Shown here piece by piece: positions 45,201 to 56,614 of a stretch of 64,000 nt of DNA. Both the position numbers and the translations under genes were made by a program. This DNA comes from Aegilops tauschii subsp. strangulata (lineage: Eukaryota; Streptophyta; Magnoliopsida; Poales; Poaceae): contig NC_053035.3 in assembly GCF_002575655.3 (NCBI RefSeq), forward strand, positions 378,797,792-378,861,791, written 5' to 3'. Positions within the stretch are counted from its first letter, which is position 1; every line of letters starts with the position of its first letter. The notes under the pieces are model-generated. The model had not been told where the DNA came from, did no database searches, and was given only the letters and a program-made list of their open reading frames with translations.

Positions 45201-46115
45201 GCTCAAGTAATTGATCCACCCGGATCCCAAGGTATATCAAAGCCAATTTTAATTAACAATGATTTATAATTTAGTAATGAGCACAAAGCAATATATATCA
45301 TGTAATGACGAAGTCTAACTCTTTCCTATGCATCGGCATGTCATAAAAGAACAATTCATGCACATCAAGTAAAGGCCAATGCATAGTATAAACAGTTTCT
45401 TGTAATTTTATCGTGTTGGAAACATAGAGAGGCGAAGATGTAGTTCCTCTCTCATAATAATTGCAAGTAGGAGCAAAAATCACATGCATATTATATTCAT
45501 CAAAATCAGCATGTGTAGTAGTCACACGCAACCCATCAATATAATCATTAATAAGGGAAAACTTCTTCGATATAGTGTAGTTGGGAGAATTCAAAAAGAT
45601 AATAGGACTATCATGCGTGGGTGCAGTAGCAACAATTTCATTCTTAACATACGGAACTATAGCAAGTTCATCTCCATAAGCATAATTCATATTGACATCT
45701 TGGCCCAAGCATAGCAAGCATCATCAAAAAGGGATATTTCAAACGGATCAACAGGATCATAGCAATCATCATAGCATTCATCCTTCGGTAAGCATGAAGG
45801 GAAATTAAACAATGTATGAGTTGAGGGGTTACTCTCATCAAAAGGTGGGCACGGCTAGCTAATCCGTTCTTCCTCCTTTTGTTCTTCGCTCTCCATCTCA
45901 TCTTTTTCATCCAATTTCTTCTTCCATAGATTCCTGCAAAATATTAGTCTCGTCTTGGACAGTGGAGAAGTGCTCAATATATGGTTTAACATAAGCATTA
46001 TAAGCATAATTTTCATAGCAATATTTAAGTATGGCAAACTTTTCAAATTGTAAAGAGTAACATCATACTTTTCAATCAAAGAAGCAATTTCGTAAGCACC
46101 CTTAAAAGCAACAAA
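42244..46115 (-). other. Interior of gypsy 3, mostly noncoding
   Basis: On the minus strand the remains of a long frame follow 46116: EKYDVTLYNLKSLPY (in frame after the TAA at 46116-46118), then frame-shifted pieces. One piece at 45717-45298 (YGDELAIVPYVKNEIVAT, THDSPIIFLNSPNYTIS) is intact. From 45297 down to 42244 there is only AT-rich sequence with short repeated phrases (ATATAAGTGAAGC near 43980-44170). The end AAGCTTGGGGATGC before the left LTR is the polypurine tract. Confidence 0.65.
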
Positions 46116-46520
46116 TTATTCAATTTGTTCAACATCATAGTAACTATAAACACCCTTATTATAAGAAGATAGAATTCCATTATCACTAAACTCACATTGG
46201 TAGGGAAGGTATTTCTTAGGGTCTTCAGAACAACAAGTAAAATCATGTATTTCGCATAAATTCCAAGCATCGCAATGCATAGTATTAATATGATGCCACA
46301 AAAGTTTCCCTTTTTGAGATAAGCGGTATCGCACATAATAAGCATGCTCATTTAATGATTTTCCCTCAACTAAGCTAGTTGGGGTTTCAGCACGAGCACA
46401 AATGGATCGAAGATGATCCAAGTAAAAGGCTTCAGCAGTATGATAGATTTTGGTTGGTTCTGCAACCATCGGTGTAGTAGGTACAAGTAATTTTTTTGGT
46501 ATTTTGCGTTTCCTACCCAT
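46116..46520 (-). pseudogene. 5' frame of gypsy 3, function unknown, truncated by stop
   Basis: The ATG at 46520 opens MGRKRKIPKKLLVPTTPM. The frame continues with HTAEAFYLDHLRSICARAET and SLNEHAYYVRYRLSQKGKLL, and ends at TAA (46116-46118) after 134 codons. Protein-like sequence resumes directly after the TAA, so the stop is probably secondary. It is in the gag position, about 115 bases after the LTR, but shows no zinc knuckle or gag signature I recognise. Similar frames are known in grass gypsy elements that lack pol. It may be a degenerate gag or an element-specific protein. Confidence 0.5.
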
Positions 46521-46607
46521 AACTAAAGATAGGAAACAAGAAAAAAAATAACTACTTAGTGATAAAGCAAACAAGCACACACGAGAATATTCACCCCACG
46601 CTATTGC

Positions 46608-46625
46608 TCCCCAGCAACGACGCCA
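46608..46625 (-). other. Primer binding site of gypsy 3, mutated
   Basis: The minus strand reads TGGCGTCGTTGCTGGGGA. It differs from the standard tRNA-Asp site (seen intact at 433-450) by two C to T changes. Confidence 0.75.
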
Positions 46626-46636
46626 GAAAAAGGTCT

Positions 46637-48119
46637 TGATAACCCACAAGTGTAGGGGATTGTTTGTAGCCTTTTTCGATAAGTAAGAGTGTCGAATCCC
46701 AACGAGGAGCTAAAGGTAGAACATATATTCCCTCAAGTTCTATCGACCACCGATACAACTCTACCCACACTTAACGTTTGCTTTATTTAGAACATGAATA
46801 AAACTAGAAGTACTTAGCGAGAATAAAACAAGAAATAAATTACAAGATAATAAAATTAGTAGTGTAGCAGAAAGCTTTTTGTAACACAAGAGAAAGATTT
46901 GCCCCTAGGCAATCGATAACTAGACCGGTAATCATTATTGGAACTTTATATGAGGGAGAGGCATGAGCTAACATACTTTCCGTACTTGGATCATATGCAC
47001 TTATGATTGGAACTCTAGCAAGAATCTGCAACTACTAAAGATCATTAAGGTAAAACCCAACCATAGCCTTAAGCATCAAGTCCTCTTTACTCCCATACGC
47101 AACAACCCCCTTACTCGGGTATGTGTTTCTGTCGCTCACGCCACCCACTATAAGAGAATCATGAACATATTGCAACACCCTACAGCGGGGATCCCTCACG
47201 TTTGCGCGACACGGAGGGCACCATAGGACAACACCATAATAAAATGTACAACTCATACCAACCACGATCGTCGATTAGCCCATAGGACAAAATAGATCTA
47301 CTCAAACATCATAGGATAACCACATATCATTGGGTAATAATATATAGTGTTGAGCACCATGTTTAAGTAGAGAAATACAGCGGGAATAGAGAGGTCACAC
47401 CGCTGCATAGAGGGGGGAAAGTTGGTGTTCACGGTAGCAAGATTGTTGATGTAGATTGCCGTCACGATCCTTGCCCCGGCAGCACTCCGGCGCCACCTGG
47501 AGAGAGGGGGAGAGTGCCCCTCCTTCTTCTTCTTCCTTGGCCTCCTCACTATATGGGAGGAGGATTTCCCCTCTGGTCCATGGCCTCCATGGCGACGGAG
47601 GGGCGAGAGCCCCTCCGAGATCAGATATGTCTCTTTGTTTCTCTTCTGTTTCGCGACCCTATTTTCAGCCCTCCACCATTTCTTAAATATCTGGAGATCC
47701 GTAACTCCGATTGCGCTGAAATTTTAACACGATTGTTTTCTGGATATAAGCTTCCTTGCGCCCGAAGTAGAGCACCAACTGACTTATGGGGTGCCCACAA
47801 GGCACCACCGCACGCCAGGGGGTATGGGTCGTGCCCTGGTATCTAATGGAGGCCATGGGCCTCCGTTTGCGTTGATTCCACCTCCCAAAATTCACATATA
47901 TTCCAAAATAATTCTCCGTAAATTTTTATCGCATTTGGACTTCGTTTGATATGGATATTCTGCGAAACAAAAAACATGCAACCAACAGAAACTGTCACTG
48001 GGCACTGGATCAATATGTTAGTCCCAAAAAATAATATAAAATGTTGCCAAAAGTGTGTAAAAGTTGTGTAATATTGGCATGGAATAATCAAAAATTACAG
48101 ATATGACGGAGACATATCA
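46637..48119 (-). repeat. 5' LTR of gypsy 3 (1483 bp)
   Basis: The uninterrupted partner of 38469-42243. It supplies the empty site for the Helitron insertion at about 47335-47337. Confidence 0.9.
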
Positions 48120-48124
48120 ACCCC

Positions 48125-48216
48125 TACCCCGAGGTCTGCTGGTTTTTATATCGACAATAGGGATGAGTGTATGCGTGTATGTATGAGTGCTTGCGTGTGT
48201 ACTGTGTTCAAAAAAT
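48125..48216 (+). repeat. LTR remnant end and probable LINE 3' tail
   Basis: Up to about 48157 this is the second piece of the old gypsy LTR. From 48165 the phrase GTGTATGCGTGTATGTATGA, then GCTTGCGTGTGTACTGTGTT and an A run, matches the style of Triticeae LINE 3' ends. Only the tail is present. Confidence 0.35.
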
Positions 48217-49189
48217 GTAGGGGTGGGCGTTCAATATATGTATCAAACTTTGTAACTGGCACATCAGATCGTTTTTGCATATGGACCAAACGCATCCAAT
48301 ACCGTCGGATCTGAATCCTACGTTGCATCTATGTCCCGCTCTAGTGTCCCTTTTTCTCGTGATTGCCCACACTTCTCGCTCGTCCCGATTTTCCCATGAT
48401 CGGTGGTCCCTGGCGGACGAGGGTTGAGAAAAAATAATAATTCAAAAGGATAACTAGTGCTACAAAATACAAGAAGCAAAGATACCAATACATAAATCCT
48501 AGGCACTTACGATTAGCAAAAGACTTCTTAACTCTCTCGTTCATCGTTGTCGATGATTATCAACCATACTATTAAGTTTGCACGTGCAACGCGCGGTCTC
48601 ACTTGCCATCAAATAATTAACAAAATAGTTGTCAATATTTACATAGTTTTCATCCATACATGTTTTTCATGTGGAGGCAAAAACTAAATGACATGGGCAC
48701 ATGAAGCAGGTCCAAATAAGATGAAAGATCAACCCATTTATATGTAACATACGGTGCTACTACCTAGTGATCACTTATTAGCTTTTTATTAGCCATGTTG
48801 TAAGTCTCCTTAGTTTTTCACCTAGCTCGATGAATGTATGTATTCATAGAGAATTTGTATTATAAGTCTCAAGAAAGAGGCGAATATCCAAATCGAAACT
48901 TCACACATTCAAATTAGAGTGGACAAACATCCAAGTCCCAACTTTGATTGTCCAAATCAAAAAATATTGTTAAGGAACATAACACATGTCTACACAAAAA
49001 GGAAATGACTAAATATAATAAGAACTTTTGGTAGTATGGTAATATTTCATACACTAAGTTGCACTGCCATGATTGGAGATGAATAGATCAAAAGTTTCCA
49101 AAAAATGATACGCCGAGGTTCTTCTTTATTTCTCAATTATTATTATAAAAATCAATGAAAAGACATCAAACTAAAATGGTGTTTATAAG
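48217..49189. other. Unassigned intergenic DNA
   Basis: AT-rich sequence without a supported gene. TTGCACGTGCAACGCGCGG at about 48577 has an inverted-repeat core like some transposon ends, but no full terminus could be made out. Confidence 0.4.
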
Positions 49190-52100
49190 AGACTCAAGGG
49201 GTCATCGCTATCTTTTACACTTAATGCTCCTCTCCTCCTCTTTCCTCAAACGCCCCTCTTCAGTTTCCAAAAAATCAAGAGTCTGGAACTCATATTTCAA
49301 CGCACACTATAGCAGGAAGGGCCTAAGATGACACATGTATCGCACACCATTCAAAAGCTATAGGAACACTTCCTTCTTTCACAATACGGTTCAAAAGCGT
49401 AAGCGTCGAAATCGTATACTTTCTATTAAGGACACGCATGGCAATAATCTGTTTGACCCAGATGATATTGCAAAGGAGTTTGTTAATTATTTCAAGTCTA
49501 TTTTCCGCTCCTCCTCCACTTACAATGGCAGGCCCAACTTAGAAACAATAATCTTGCAAGATACAAATGGCTTTACCAATTCAGTTCCCGACAAGCAGGA
49601 GATATGTGGTATTTCTCAAAGCTATGAAGAGGAATGTCTCGCCAGGACCTGATGGTTTCAATGTTAGCTTCTACCTTTCAACTTCGAGTTGGATAGGAGA
49701 TGATGTCACCAACCTTGTAATAAACTTCCACATTACAGGTATTTTACCACCTCATCTCAATGATACCCAAATTGCCCTCGGTCCTAAGAATCTTACTTGC
49801 CAATTGCATGTTGATTATAGATCCATAAGCTTGTACGATGCCATTTATAAAACTATTGCTAAATCTCTATCCAACATATTTAAAGAGCACTTGGCGAATT
49901 ACATTCATCCCTCTCAACAAGCTTTTATTGAAGGTAGACGCATTAGCAACAATATTATAGTTTCTCAAGAAATTGCCCACTCTTCCACTTTATCATCCTA
50001 GAATAGCTTTGACTTATGCTAAAAATTGATCTAGCAAAGGCTTTTGATAGAATAGAGTGGTACTTCATTCTTTCGGCTCTCACTCATAAAGGTCTTCATG
50101 ATCATTTCATAGAACTTGTGCACACATGCATTTCTTCACCGACTTTCTCTATCATTATCGACGGTCAATCTTTTGCGAGTTTCAAAAGCAATAGAGGAAT
50201 AAAACAGGGTTGTCCTTTGTCGCCATATCTTTTTTGTCCTTGTAGTCAATGAACTATCTTTGATGCTTCGGGATTCTCTTCAAGTCAACAACCTCACAAG
50301 TATTTTCCTTGGACCAAACTGTCCTCCAATTCACTCCTTGATGTTTGCAGACGACTTGATTCTTTGTGGAAAAGTGAATGTGCAGGAATCTAGAACTATT
50401 TTCAATCTCTTAAACCATTTCTATCAGGAATTTGGGCCAACTCTAAACTGGAGCAAATCTGGAATTTTACTTAGCAAAAATGTTGCTTTGCAGATTAAGC
50501 AAGATATCAAAATAACCTTTCCAGCACCAAACACTGATGACTCTTTTGTTCATATAGGTCACCCCCTTGTTTTTCCTTCTAAGGATAGATCAGCAACATG
50601 CTTTCGTGTACGATAAATTTAAATCCAAGCTTGCTACGTACAAAGCAAATAGGCTCTCTCAGGAAGCCAGATTAACTCTCATAAAATTTGTTTTGTCTTC
50701 CATTCCTGCATACTATATGTCTAACATTCTTTTCCCCAAAGAATTCCTCGCCGGGAATTTCTGGTGGACAGGTGTTCAAGATGACCGTACCACTAAAAGC
50801 CTACGTGTGAGGGCTTGGGCTGATATTTGTATTGCAAACAAATATTGGTGGTCTTGGTATTCAAAATTTGCAGGTAATCAACCAAGGACTAATACTAATG
50901 ATGGCTTAGAGATTGACAAAGGAGCTGCAAAGTCATCTAGCACAAATTCTTAAGGCAAAGTATCACCATGATACATCCATTTGGAGAGCCTCCTCAAATG
51001 TGCCAAAGTCTGCCTTTTGGTCTGCAATTCTCAAGGTAAAACCTCTTATAATTTTAGCTTCAATATACCAAATTGTTTCAACATTCTCCAACTTCCACCG
51101 AGGCAGCACCCAAAAATTGTTTCTCCACAAACCATCTCCCTTCTTAATCAAGTTTGGCATGATAAACAAATGGCGCCGAGGGTTCAAACATTTGCTTCGA
51201 GGCTCCTCGGGAAAGCACTCTTGACGAGAAAGAGGGCAAGCAGGTATTCCAAACACATCAAAGAATGTTGCTCTAGATGTGGTAATAAAGAAGATGATAT
51301 GCATATGTTTTTCTTATGTCCTTTTTCTAAAGCAGCATGGTTTTGTTTTTCCTGGTCCATTAGAACTGAACTCTTTGCTGCTCAATAAAGCTTTCTTACT
51401 GATATGATTCATGCCTTGCTCACATGCATCTGGACATCCACCAATAAAACTCACTACTCTCTGTACCTTTTTGTGGTGTCTATAGAAGCCTCGAAATGAC
51501 ACTCTGTTTTGCAGGAAAGTTAGCACACCTTCGCAGGTTTTTGAAGAAGCTAATGCTATTCAATGCAACTAAGTTAGAGGTCTCTAGCTCCACTAAACAA
51601 CATGGTAGAGTGCAAATTGACCAACATTCAGGTACCTAAACAGGCACTACAACTCCAAGACTCTGAATTTACTACATGGAATGCGATCTTCTGCGATGCT
51701 GCATGGGAGAAGCAACAAGATTCAAGGAAAAGTCAAGCATGATTAGGCATAGTCATCCAAATTCAAGGGAATCGACATCTTCAACATCTGTATATCTCGG
51801 CGCTCTCACCTCCAGCATCTTCACCACTCCAGGCAAAGACTTATGGCTTTTTCTAGCAACCAAGCTAGCCGATATTTTCCAGGTTCAACAACCACACTTC
51901 TATATAGATTGCTTGGTGTTGGCTTTGCGAGAACGGTGTTTCAAGCTCTCAGACATTGGGAGAATAGATCGCAATTGGCAACAATACATGCTTCTTCCTC
52001 CTTCCATCATAGTAACATCCGGCGTAGAAATGTCAAAGCTCATCACCAAGCTCATCTAGCGTTGAGAATACAATCTACGTATGTCTTTAGCTATTCAGTG

Positions 52101-52228
52101 CTTAAGTACTGAAGCAGGTCAATGTCCAGCAAGGACATACTCTCTGTAGCAAGCTTGATGCCTTTCACGCTCGTCTATGTAAAATGCTCCTATTGAATAA
52201 AATCTTTCTTTTTCAGAAAAAAAGAGCT
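49190..52228 (+). mobile_element. LINE (L1-type) retrotransposon, 5'-truncated
   Basis: The element is plus strand. It starts within the linker before RT (the upstream endonuclease is absent) and ends with GAATAAAATC, TTTCTTTTTCAG and a short A run at about 52228. The 5' boundary is approximate and no target duplication was identified. It ends about 450 bases before the bZIP start codon. Confidence 0.85.
49335..52077 (+). pseudogene. Broken LINE reverse transcriptase with zf-RVT and RNase H
   Basis: Motifs appear in order but in different frames. FFHNTVQKRKRRNRILSIKD precedes RT (49375-49435), then VSPGPDGFN (about 49640), LKIDLAKAFDRIEW (50020), GIKQGCPLSPYLF (50196) and FADDLILCGK (50348; the usual Y/F-ADD catalytic box is kept). 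The zinc-binding zf-RVT region reads APRVQTFASRLLGKALLTRK then CSRCGNKEDDMHMFFLCPF (51174-51335). An RNase H-like DAAWEKQQDS follows near 51695. At least four frameshifts or stops separate them, so it is a dead copy. Confidence 0.9.
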
Positions 52229-52681
52229 TATGCCAATGTGACATTTTTCTTAGGATATATGTGATATTTTTTCCTTAAAACCGATGATTTAGTGTAATGG
52301 TTGCTTCAATTATTGCGCGGCTGTGTTTAATTAGTGACAAAAGAGGAAAGAAAAAGCTAGACTCACCCATCGAGCGCTCACGCGGAAAGCAGCGCTGTGG
52401 TATGGTGCGCACACCACACACACTGGCAAAAAGCACGGAGCTTGGCCCGAGCCTCCGCCATAGACAGTCGCAGTCTCGCACACAGAGAGCCCTCCCGCTT
52501 CCATCGTTCCCCCACGTCTCGCGTCCAGAGCTTTCCCCCCTCTCCCTCTTTCCCTTTCCACCTCCCCCGAAACCTTCGACCCCGAGAGCCTAAAAAATTC
52601 GAGCCAACAACACACAGAGAGACTGCGACAGCCCCCCGGCGCCGGCCGCCGGGTCCTCGCCGGGCTGCGGGCTGCCAGCGC
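52229..52681 (+). promoter_or_regulatory. Proximal promoter and 5' UTR of the bZIP gene
   Basis: 453 bases between the LINE tail and the start codon. The last 250 are GC-rich with a pyrimidine run (TTTCCCCCCTCTCCC and similar, 52536-52572) typical of plant 5' leaders. No convincing TATA box is visible. The reading frame stays open upstream to about 52397 but has no ATG before 52682. Confidence 0.45.
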
Positions 52682-55176
52682 ATGGCATCGTCGCGGGTGA
52701 TGGCCGCGTCGTCGCAGCCGCCGCCGTCCGGCTCCTCCGATCTCGCGCGCTTCCGGAGCGCCAGCGGCATCGGATCCATGAACATGGACGACATCCTCCG
52801 CAACATATACGGCGAGGCGCCCCCCTCCGGCGCCGGCGCCCCGGCGGACCCCGCCCCCGCGCCGGAGGCCGCCGCCCGCCGGACGGCCGAGGAGGTCTGG
52901 AAGGAGATCTCGGCCACCGGGGGCCTCTCCGCCCCCGCCCCCGCCCCTGCCCCCGCCGGCGGCGGAGGCGGCGAGGCGGGCGGCGCGGCCGTGATGACCC
53001 TGGAGGATTTCCTCGCCAGGGAGGACGACGGTAGGGTTACGGCGGTGGAGGGGAATATGGCGGTAGGGTTCCCCGATGTGGGGGCGGATGTGGGGGCGGG
53101 CGTGGCCGGAGGGCGACGACGAGGCGGCGGTGCCGGCGGCGCCGGAAGGGCGAGGAAGAGGGCGCTGATGGATCCCATGGACCGCGCGGCCACGCAGCGC
53201 CAGAAGCGCATGATCAAGAACCGCGAATCTGCGGCCAGGTCCAGGGAGAGGAAGCAGGTTACGCCAAATGTCTCACCGGGGACAATCTTGATGCATTCTG
53301 CACGGTTTGACCTTTGTCCCAGTTGTACAATCGAGTGAAATTTGACGCTTTCATTTGGTTTCGGGTGTAGGCTTACATCGCAGAACTGGAGGCACAGGTC
53401 ACACAGCTTGAGGAGGAACATGCCGAACTGCTTAGAGAACAGGTATGTTTTTGGTTCTGCCTTAGTTTGGAATGAAAGTTATGAACTGTGGGGATTGAGC
53501 ATGCTGCCATGACACTATGAACCTATGCTTACTTTCCAAGGTTCGATGGCTTAACAGTCAGTTAGATAGTGACCCCATTATATGTTCAGACTGGGCATGA
53601 GGGAACACTATGATTATGGAACTAGGCTAACCAAGGCAATGCCGAATTGATCATTCTAAGTTGTTATATTTATACTCATACCAAATGTGCCAGCTCTTTC
53701 ACATAACTACAGTAAGCTACTTCCTCCGTCTCATAATATAAGAACGTTTTTAACACTACACTAGTATTAAAAACAATCTTATATTACGGGACGGAGGGAG
53801 TATTTTATATCTTTATGAGTTTCTGGGAAATACTTATGTGGTTATGTTACTAAGCGATAGATACCTTAAAAGTGTGGTTAGTCTTTTGTCACCATTGCAT
53901 CATAGACCATCTGGATTCTTTTCTTGTTGTCGCATTAAGAATTACTATTAAGTGATAACATATTTCCATCGGGAACTGAGTTTGGCAGTGAAGTGTATTT
54001 CTTGGTAGTGTCATTTGCTGGGTTAGCACTTTTGTAATGCATTTTTTTGTAGTGCCAATAGTTATTGCAACCCATATCTTTGTTCGTTGATTCATTATGG
54101 TTTCGGCTTTTTATTCCTGTCAATGTCATACTGCCATCACCAGGATTACCCACCGATGTAGTGTGCCAAAGTATCTTCCTGGCAAAAATAGACTGGGGAC
54201 TAATTGCCTCTTGCATGCACCTGGCTGTCTGTATGTGCCTTCATCTTTAACTTTTGGTTATATGACCTTCTGCTGAATTGTCTCTATTTTATTATTCTGT
54301 CGCAGGAGGAGCAAAACGAGAAGAGGCTTAACGAGGTATATTCTTTGCAAAACGTTATTGCTTACAAGCATGTTTAGACTTAGCAAGTTGCTTTAACATA
54401 TATATGGATCACCATGTCAAGTATACTTTCGTGGATTTCATTACTCACTATCTTTCTTCCTCCATATGCCAAATAGATATGTAGAAGTGTTTTTCTTTTT
54501 ATTTAAAGATGGTCCAGCCAGCAATTTTGGTAACTATTTCACCCTGGAAAGCTAGTCAAGTTGAAGCATCATAGTACTCTATGTTGTCACCTTATCTGTG
54601 GTACACGGATGTTTTTTCTGCATAATTGATGACTATGGGCAGATAACAGTAACAACATTGGCATTACATCCTCTATTCTTATATCTCAGTGCACCCAAGG
54701 CCTTGCAATAACGGATTTGTATATGAATTAGTCAAATTGTATTCCCATGTCTCCACTATCGAGAACTATCCTTTTTGTTGCTAAAGCTTAAGTACTCTTT
54801 GATTCATTATATCCTTAGGAATCTTTCCTATGTGGGTTGTTTCATTCGCAAGATTGCAAACCATAGGATTTTTCCATAGGATTAGTTCGCACTAGATGTC
54901 ATAGAAAAACTTCCATCAGCTCCAATCTCTCGGAAAGAATTCCTATGGCATGACACTCTAATCTTGCATTTTCCTTGCCCCTAGTTTTGGAAATCCTGCG
55001 AATAAAAAGGGCCCTTATTTGTTGCTCGGTATTCAAACATGCATTGGCGGCTGTTTTTCAACTTCATTTCTTAGAAGTATTTTGTGTTTATGCAGCTCAA
55101 GGAACAGGCATTCCAAGTCGTCGTAAGGAAAAAACCATCGCAAGATCTTAGAAGGACCAACTCGATGGAATGGTAG
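52682..55176 (+). CDS. Group A bZIP transcription factor (ABI5/ABF type), 252 aa
   Basis: Four exons, 52682-53257, 53371-53442, 54306-54335 and 55096-55176, join in phase with GT-AG introns of 113, 863 and 760 bases. The protein has the group A layout: N-terminal GSMNMDDILRNIYG (31-44), RRTAEEVWKEI (66-76) and VMTLEDFLARED (104-115), a Gly/Ala-rich linker, a basic region (172-192) with N180-x7-R188, leucines at 198, 205 and 212, and the C-terminal LRRTNSMEW (244-252), like the C4 motif LRRTxxxxW. Group A factors act in the nucleus on ABRE (ACGT) promoter elements in abscisic acid, drought and seed responses; R-x-x-S/T sites in these motifs are SnRK2 targets in relatives. The zipper is short. 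The start is the first in-frame ATG. Closest relatives may be GBF4- or OsABF1-like proteins; the exact orthologue is uncertain. Confidence 0.93.
53720..53800. mobile_element. Stowaway MITE in bZIP intron 2 (81 bp)
   Basis: The arms are TTCCTCCGTCTCATAATATA and TATTACGGGACGGAGGGAG, with TA on both sides (53718-53719 and 53801-53802). The near-complete inverted repeat would fold in the unspliced transcript. Confidence 0.9.
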
Positions 55177-55560
55177 AAGTATCCGCGAGCTCTGTTGTTA
55201 TTCTCTTACAGTTACAGGGTTTCTTCTTTTGCTTTCTGTTTACCCTAGTCGTCGTTGCTGGCGGCGATGTAGAAGCAGTAAAGACTTGTTAGGCGAAGGA
55301 CTCTAGCTCGGAAAGAGAAGAAAAGATGTAGTAGATGAGGTTCTGTGCGTGGTTGGAAAGGTCACGCCATTCAGAATCGGTGTGTGATCAGCTATTTAAT
55401 TTTGCTGTCATTGTATGTACAAACCAGAATAAGCAATGTTTGCATAAAATGTAGACTAGAGTTGCCTCAGTTACAAAGACATTTGAAGAGATGTTTGTTT
55501 GTGTTCAGTTTTCAGCCTCGTACAGTTTCAGTTTGACACATTTGCGTGTTGGTTCATAGC
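55177..55560 (+). other. 3' UTR region of the bZIP gene
   Basis: The likely 3' untranslated region runs to roughly 55450-55560. No single clear poly(A) signal stands out, and the small frames in it have no recognisable content. Confidence 0.45.
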
Positions 55561-56280
55561 CAGAAATACTCGTGTCAAATCGTGCCACACTTGTGATGAT
55601 CAATTTGTTCACCATACTTGTGATGGCATATGCCCCAACTTACTGAGGAAAGTGTGGTGAAAACATGACCTAAATGGTTAGTGTGCATATTTTGAGACCA
55701 TTAAATGTGGATAGAATCTACTCCCCCTGTCCCACAATATAAGATCGTTTCTCAAGTCATCACAAGTGTGGCATGATTTGACACAAGTATTTCACACTTG
55801 TGGCAAAGCTTGGCATGTGTAGCTTGAAAAACGATCTTATATTTTGGGATGGAGGGAGTAACTGCCAAACCGTAGTACTCAAAATTCCATGAAAGTGATT
55901 CAGAAAGCGCAATATTATTTCTGTGACATGACACGACAAGCTTGCTGCGACTGGACTTTAAGCTGTAAGCAACTTTATATTCCACAAAACAAAGGGGAAC
56001 AATGTTTGGATCACAAGCTTCTCAAACATATTGAGATATAAATCGCACCAGTTATCCATTCCATTTGAAACGACTACAAAACGTGGTTGGCTTTGTGAGA
56101 AGGGTTGAGGTCGGCTCCCTCGCAAATAAAATGAGATGTTACGATAGAAACGTTCCATCAAATCAGTAATGGCACATACCAATCACTGAAACCGGAGAAA
56201 TCCAACCACCACTGAAACATCAGAGATGTACTACACAATAGTCGCATATGTTCCCACCAGCATATTGCATCTTGCCAGAA
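55561..56280. other. Intergenic DNA downstream of the bZIP gene
   Basis: Apart from the MITE at 55721-55858, no gene or repeat family was recognised. Confidence 0.4.
55721..55858. mobile_element. Stowaway MITE downstream of the bZIP gene (138 bp)
   Basis: The arms are CTCCCCCTGTCCCACAATAT and TATTTTGGGATGGAGGGAG, flanked by TA (55719-55720 and 55859-55860). The inner arms ACAAGTGTGG and CACACTTGTGG also pair. Confidence 0.9.
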
Positions 56281-56557
56281 AAGGTATCAATTCCATTTCA
56301 GAAAAGATATTGATATACAGTTATAAAATCTGGTTGTCCCAAAGGTTCTAGACAGGCACGAAAGAGAATAGAATACGCACCGAGACACAAATGATACTGC
56401 ACCATGGATAGCACAAGCTTTGATCTGACATCCATCGTCTCTCAAACCCACCACCACCGGCAGCGGCAACAAGTATGCAAGTAGAAGACTTGTTGCACCA
56501 GCAGCAGCAGCAGCAGCAACAGCAATGAGGGGCTACACGTACAAGGAGCATCTAACA

Positions 56558-56614
56558 TCACCGTTCGAGAGCAGCGACGGCAAACATTATGATTCCCCAA
56601 ATATATTGCACAAC
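56558..56614 (-). other. Terminal-exon-like frame, module 0
   Basis: After a pyrimidine-rich acceptor (TTTCCGCAG) the minus strand reads VVQYIWGIIMFAVAALER and then TGA. It would make a hydrophobic C-terminal tail. The same piece recurs at 57590 and 61587 in shorter form. Confidence 0.3.

Larger units (their letters stand above)
38469..48119 (-). mobile_element. Gypsy LTR retrotransposon 3, no recognisable pol
   Basis: Both LTRs are present (minus strand: start TGATATGTCTCCG or TGATACGTCTCCG, end GGGTTATCA). A tRNA-Asp-type primer site lies next to the right LTR. The flanks AACCC (38464-38468) and ACCCC (48120-48124) match at four of five positions and are the probable target duplication. 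The 4.4-kb interior has a frame near the 5' end but no RT or integrase motif was seen, so it was likely mobilised in trans. The left LTR carries a Helitron. Confidence 0.88.

Noticed and set aside
48570..48600. Possible Helitron or other transposon end at TTGCACGTGCAACGCGCGG
   Set aside because: There is a short inverted repeat but no CTRR end in either orientation and no partner end or empty site.
52378..53421. 347-codon minus-strand frame over bZIP exon 1
   Set aside because: Antisense of a GC-rich bZIP exon; stop codons are rare there on both strands. The plus strand has domain motifs and matching splice sites.
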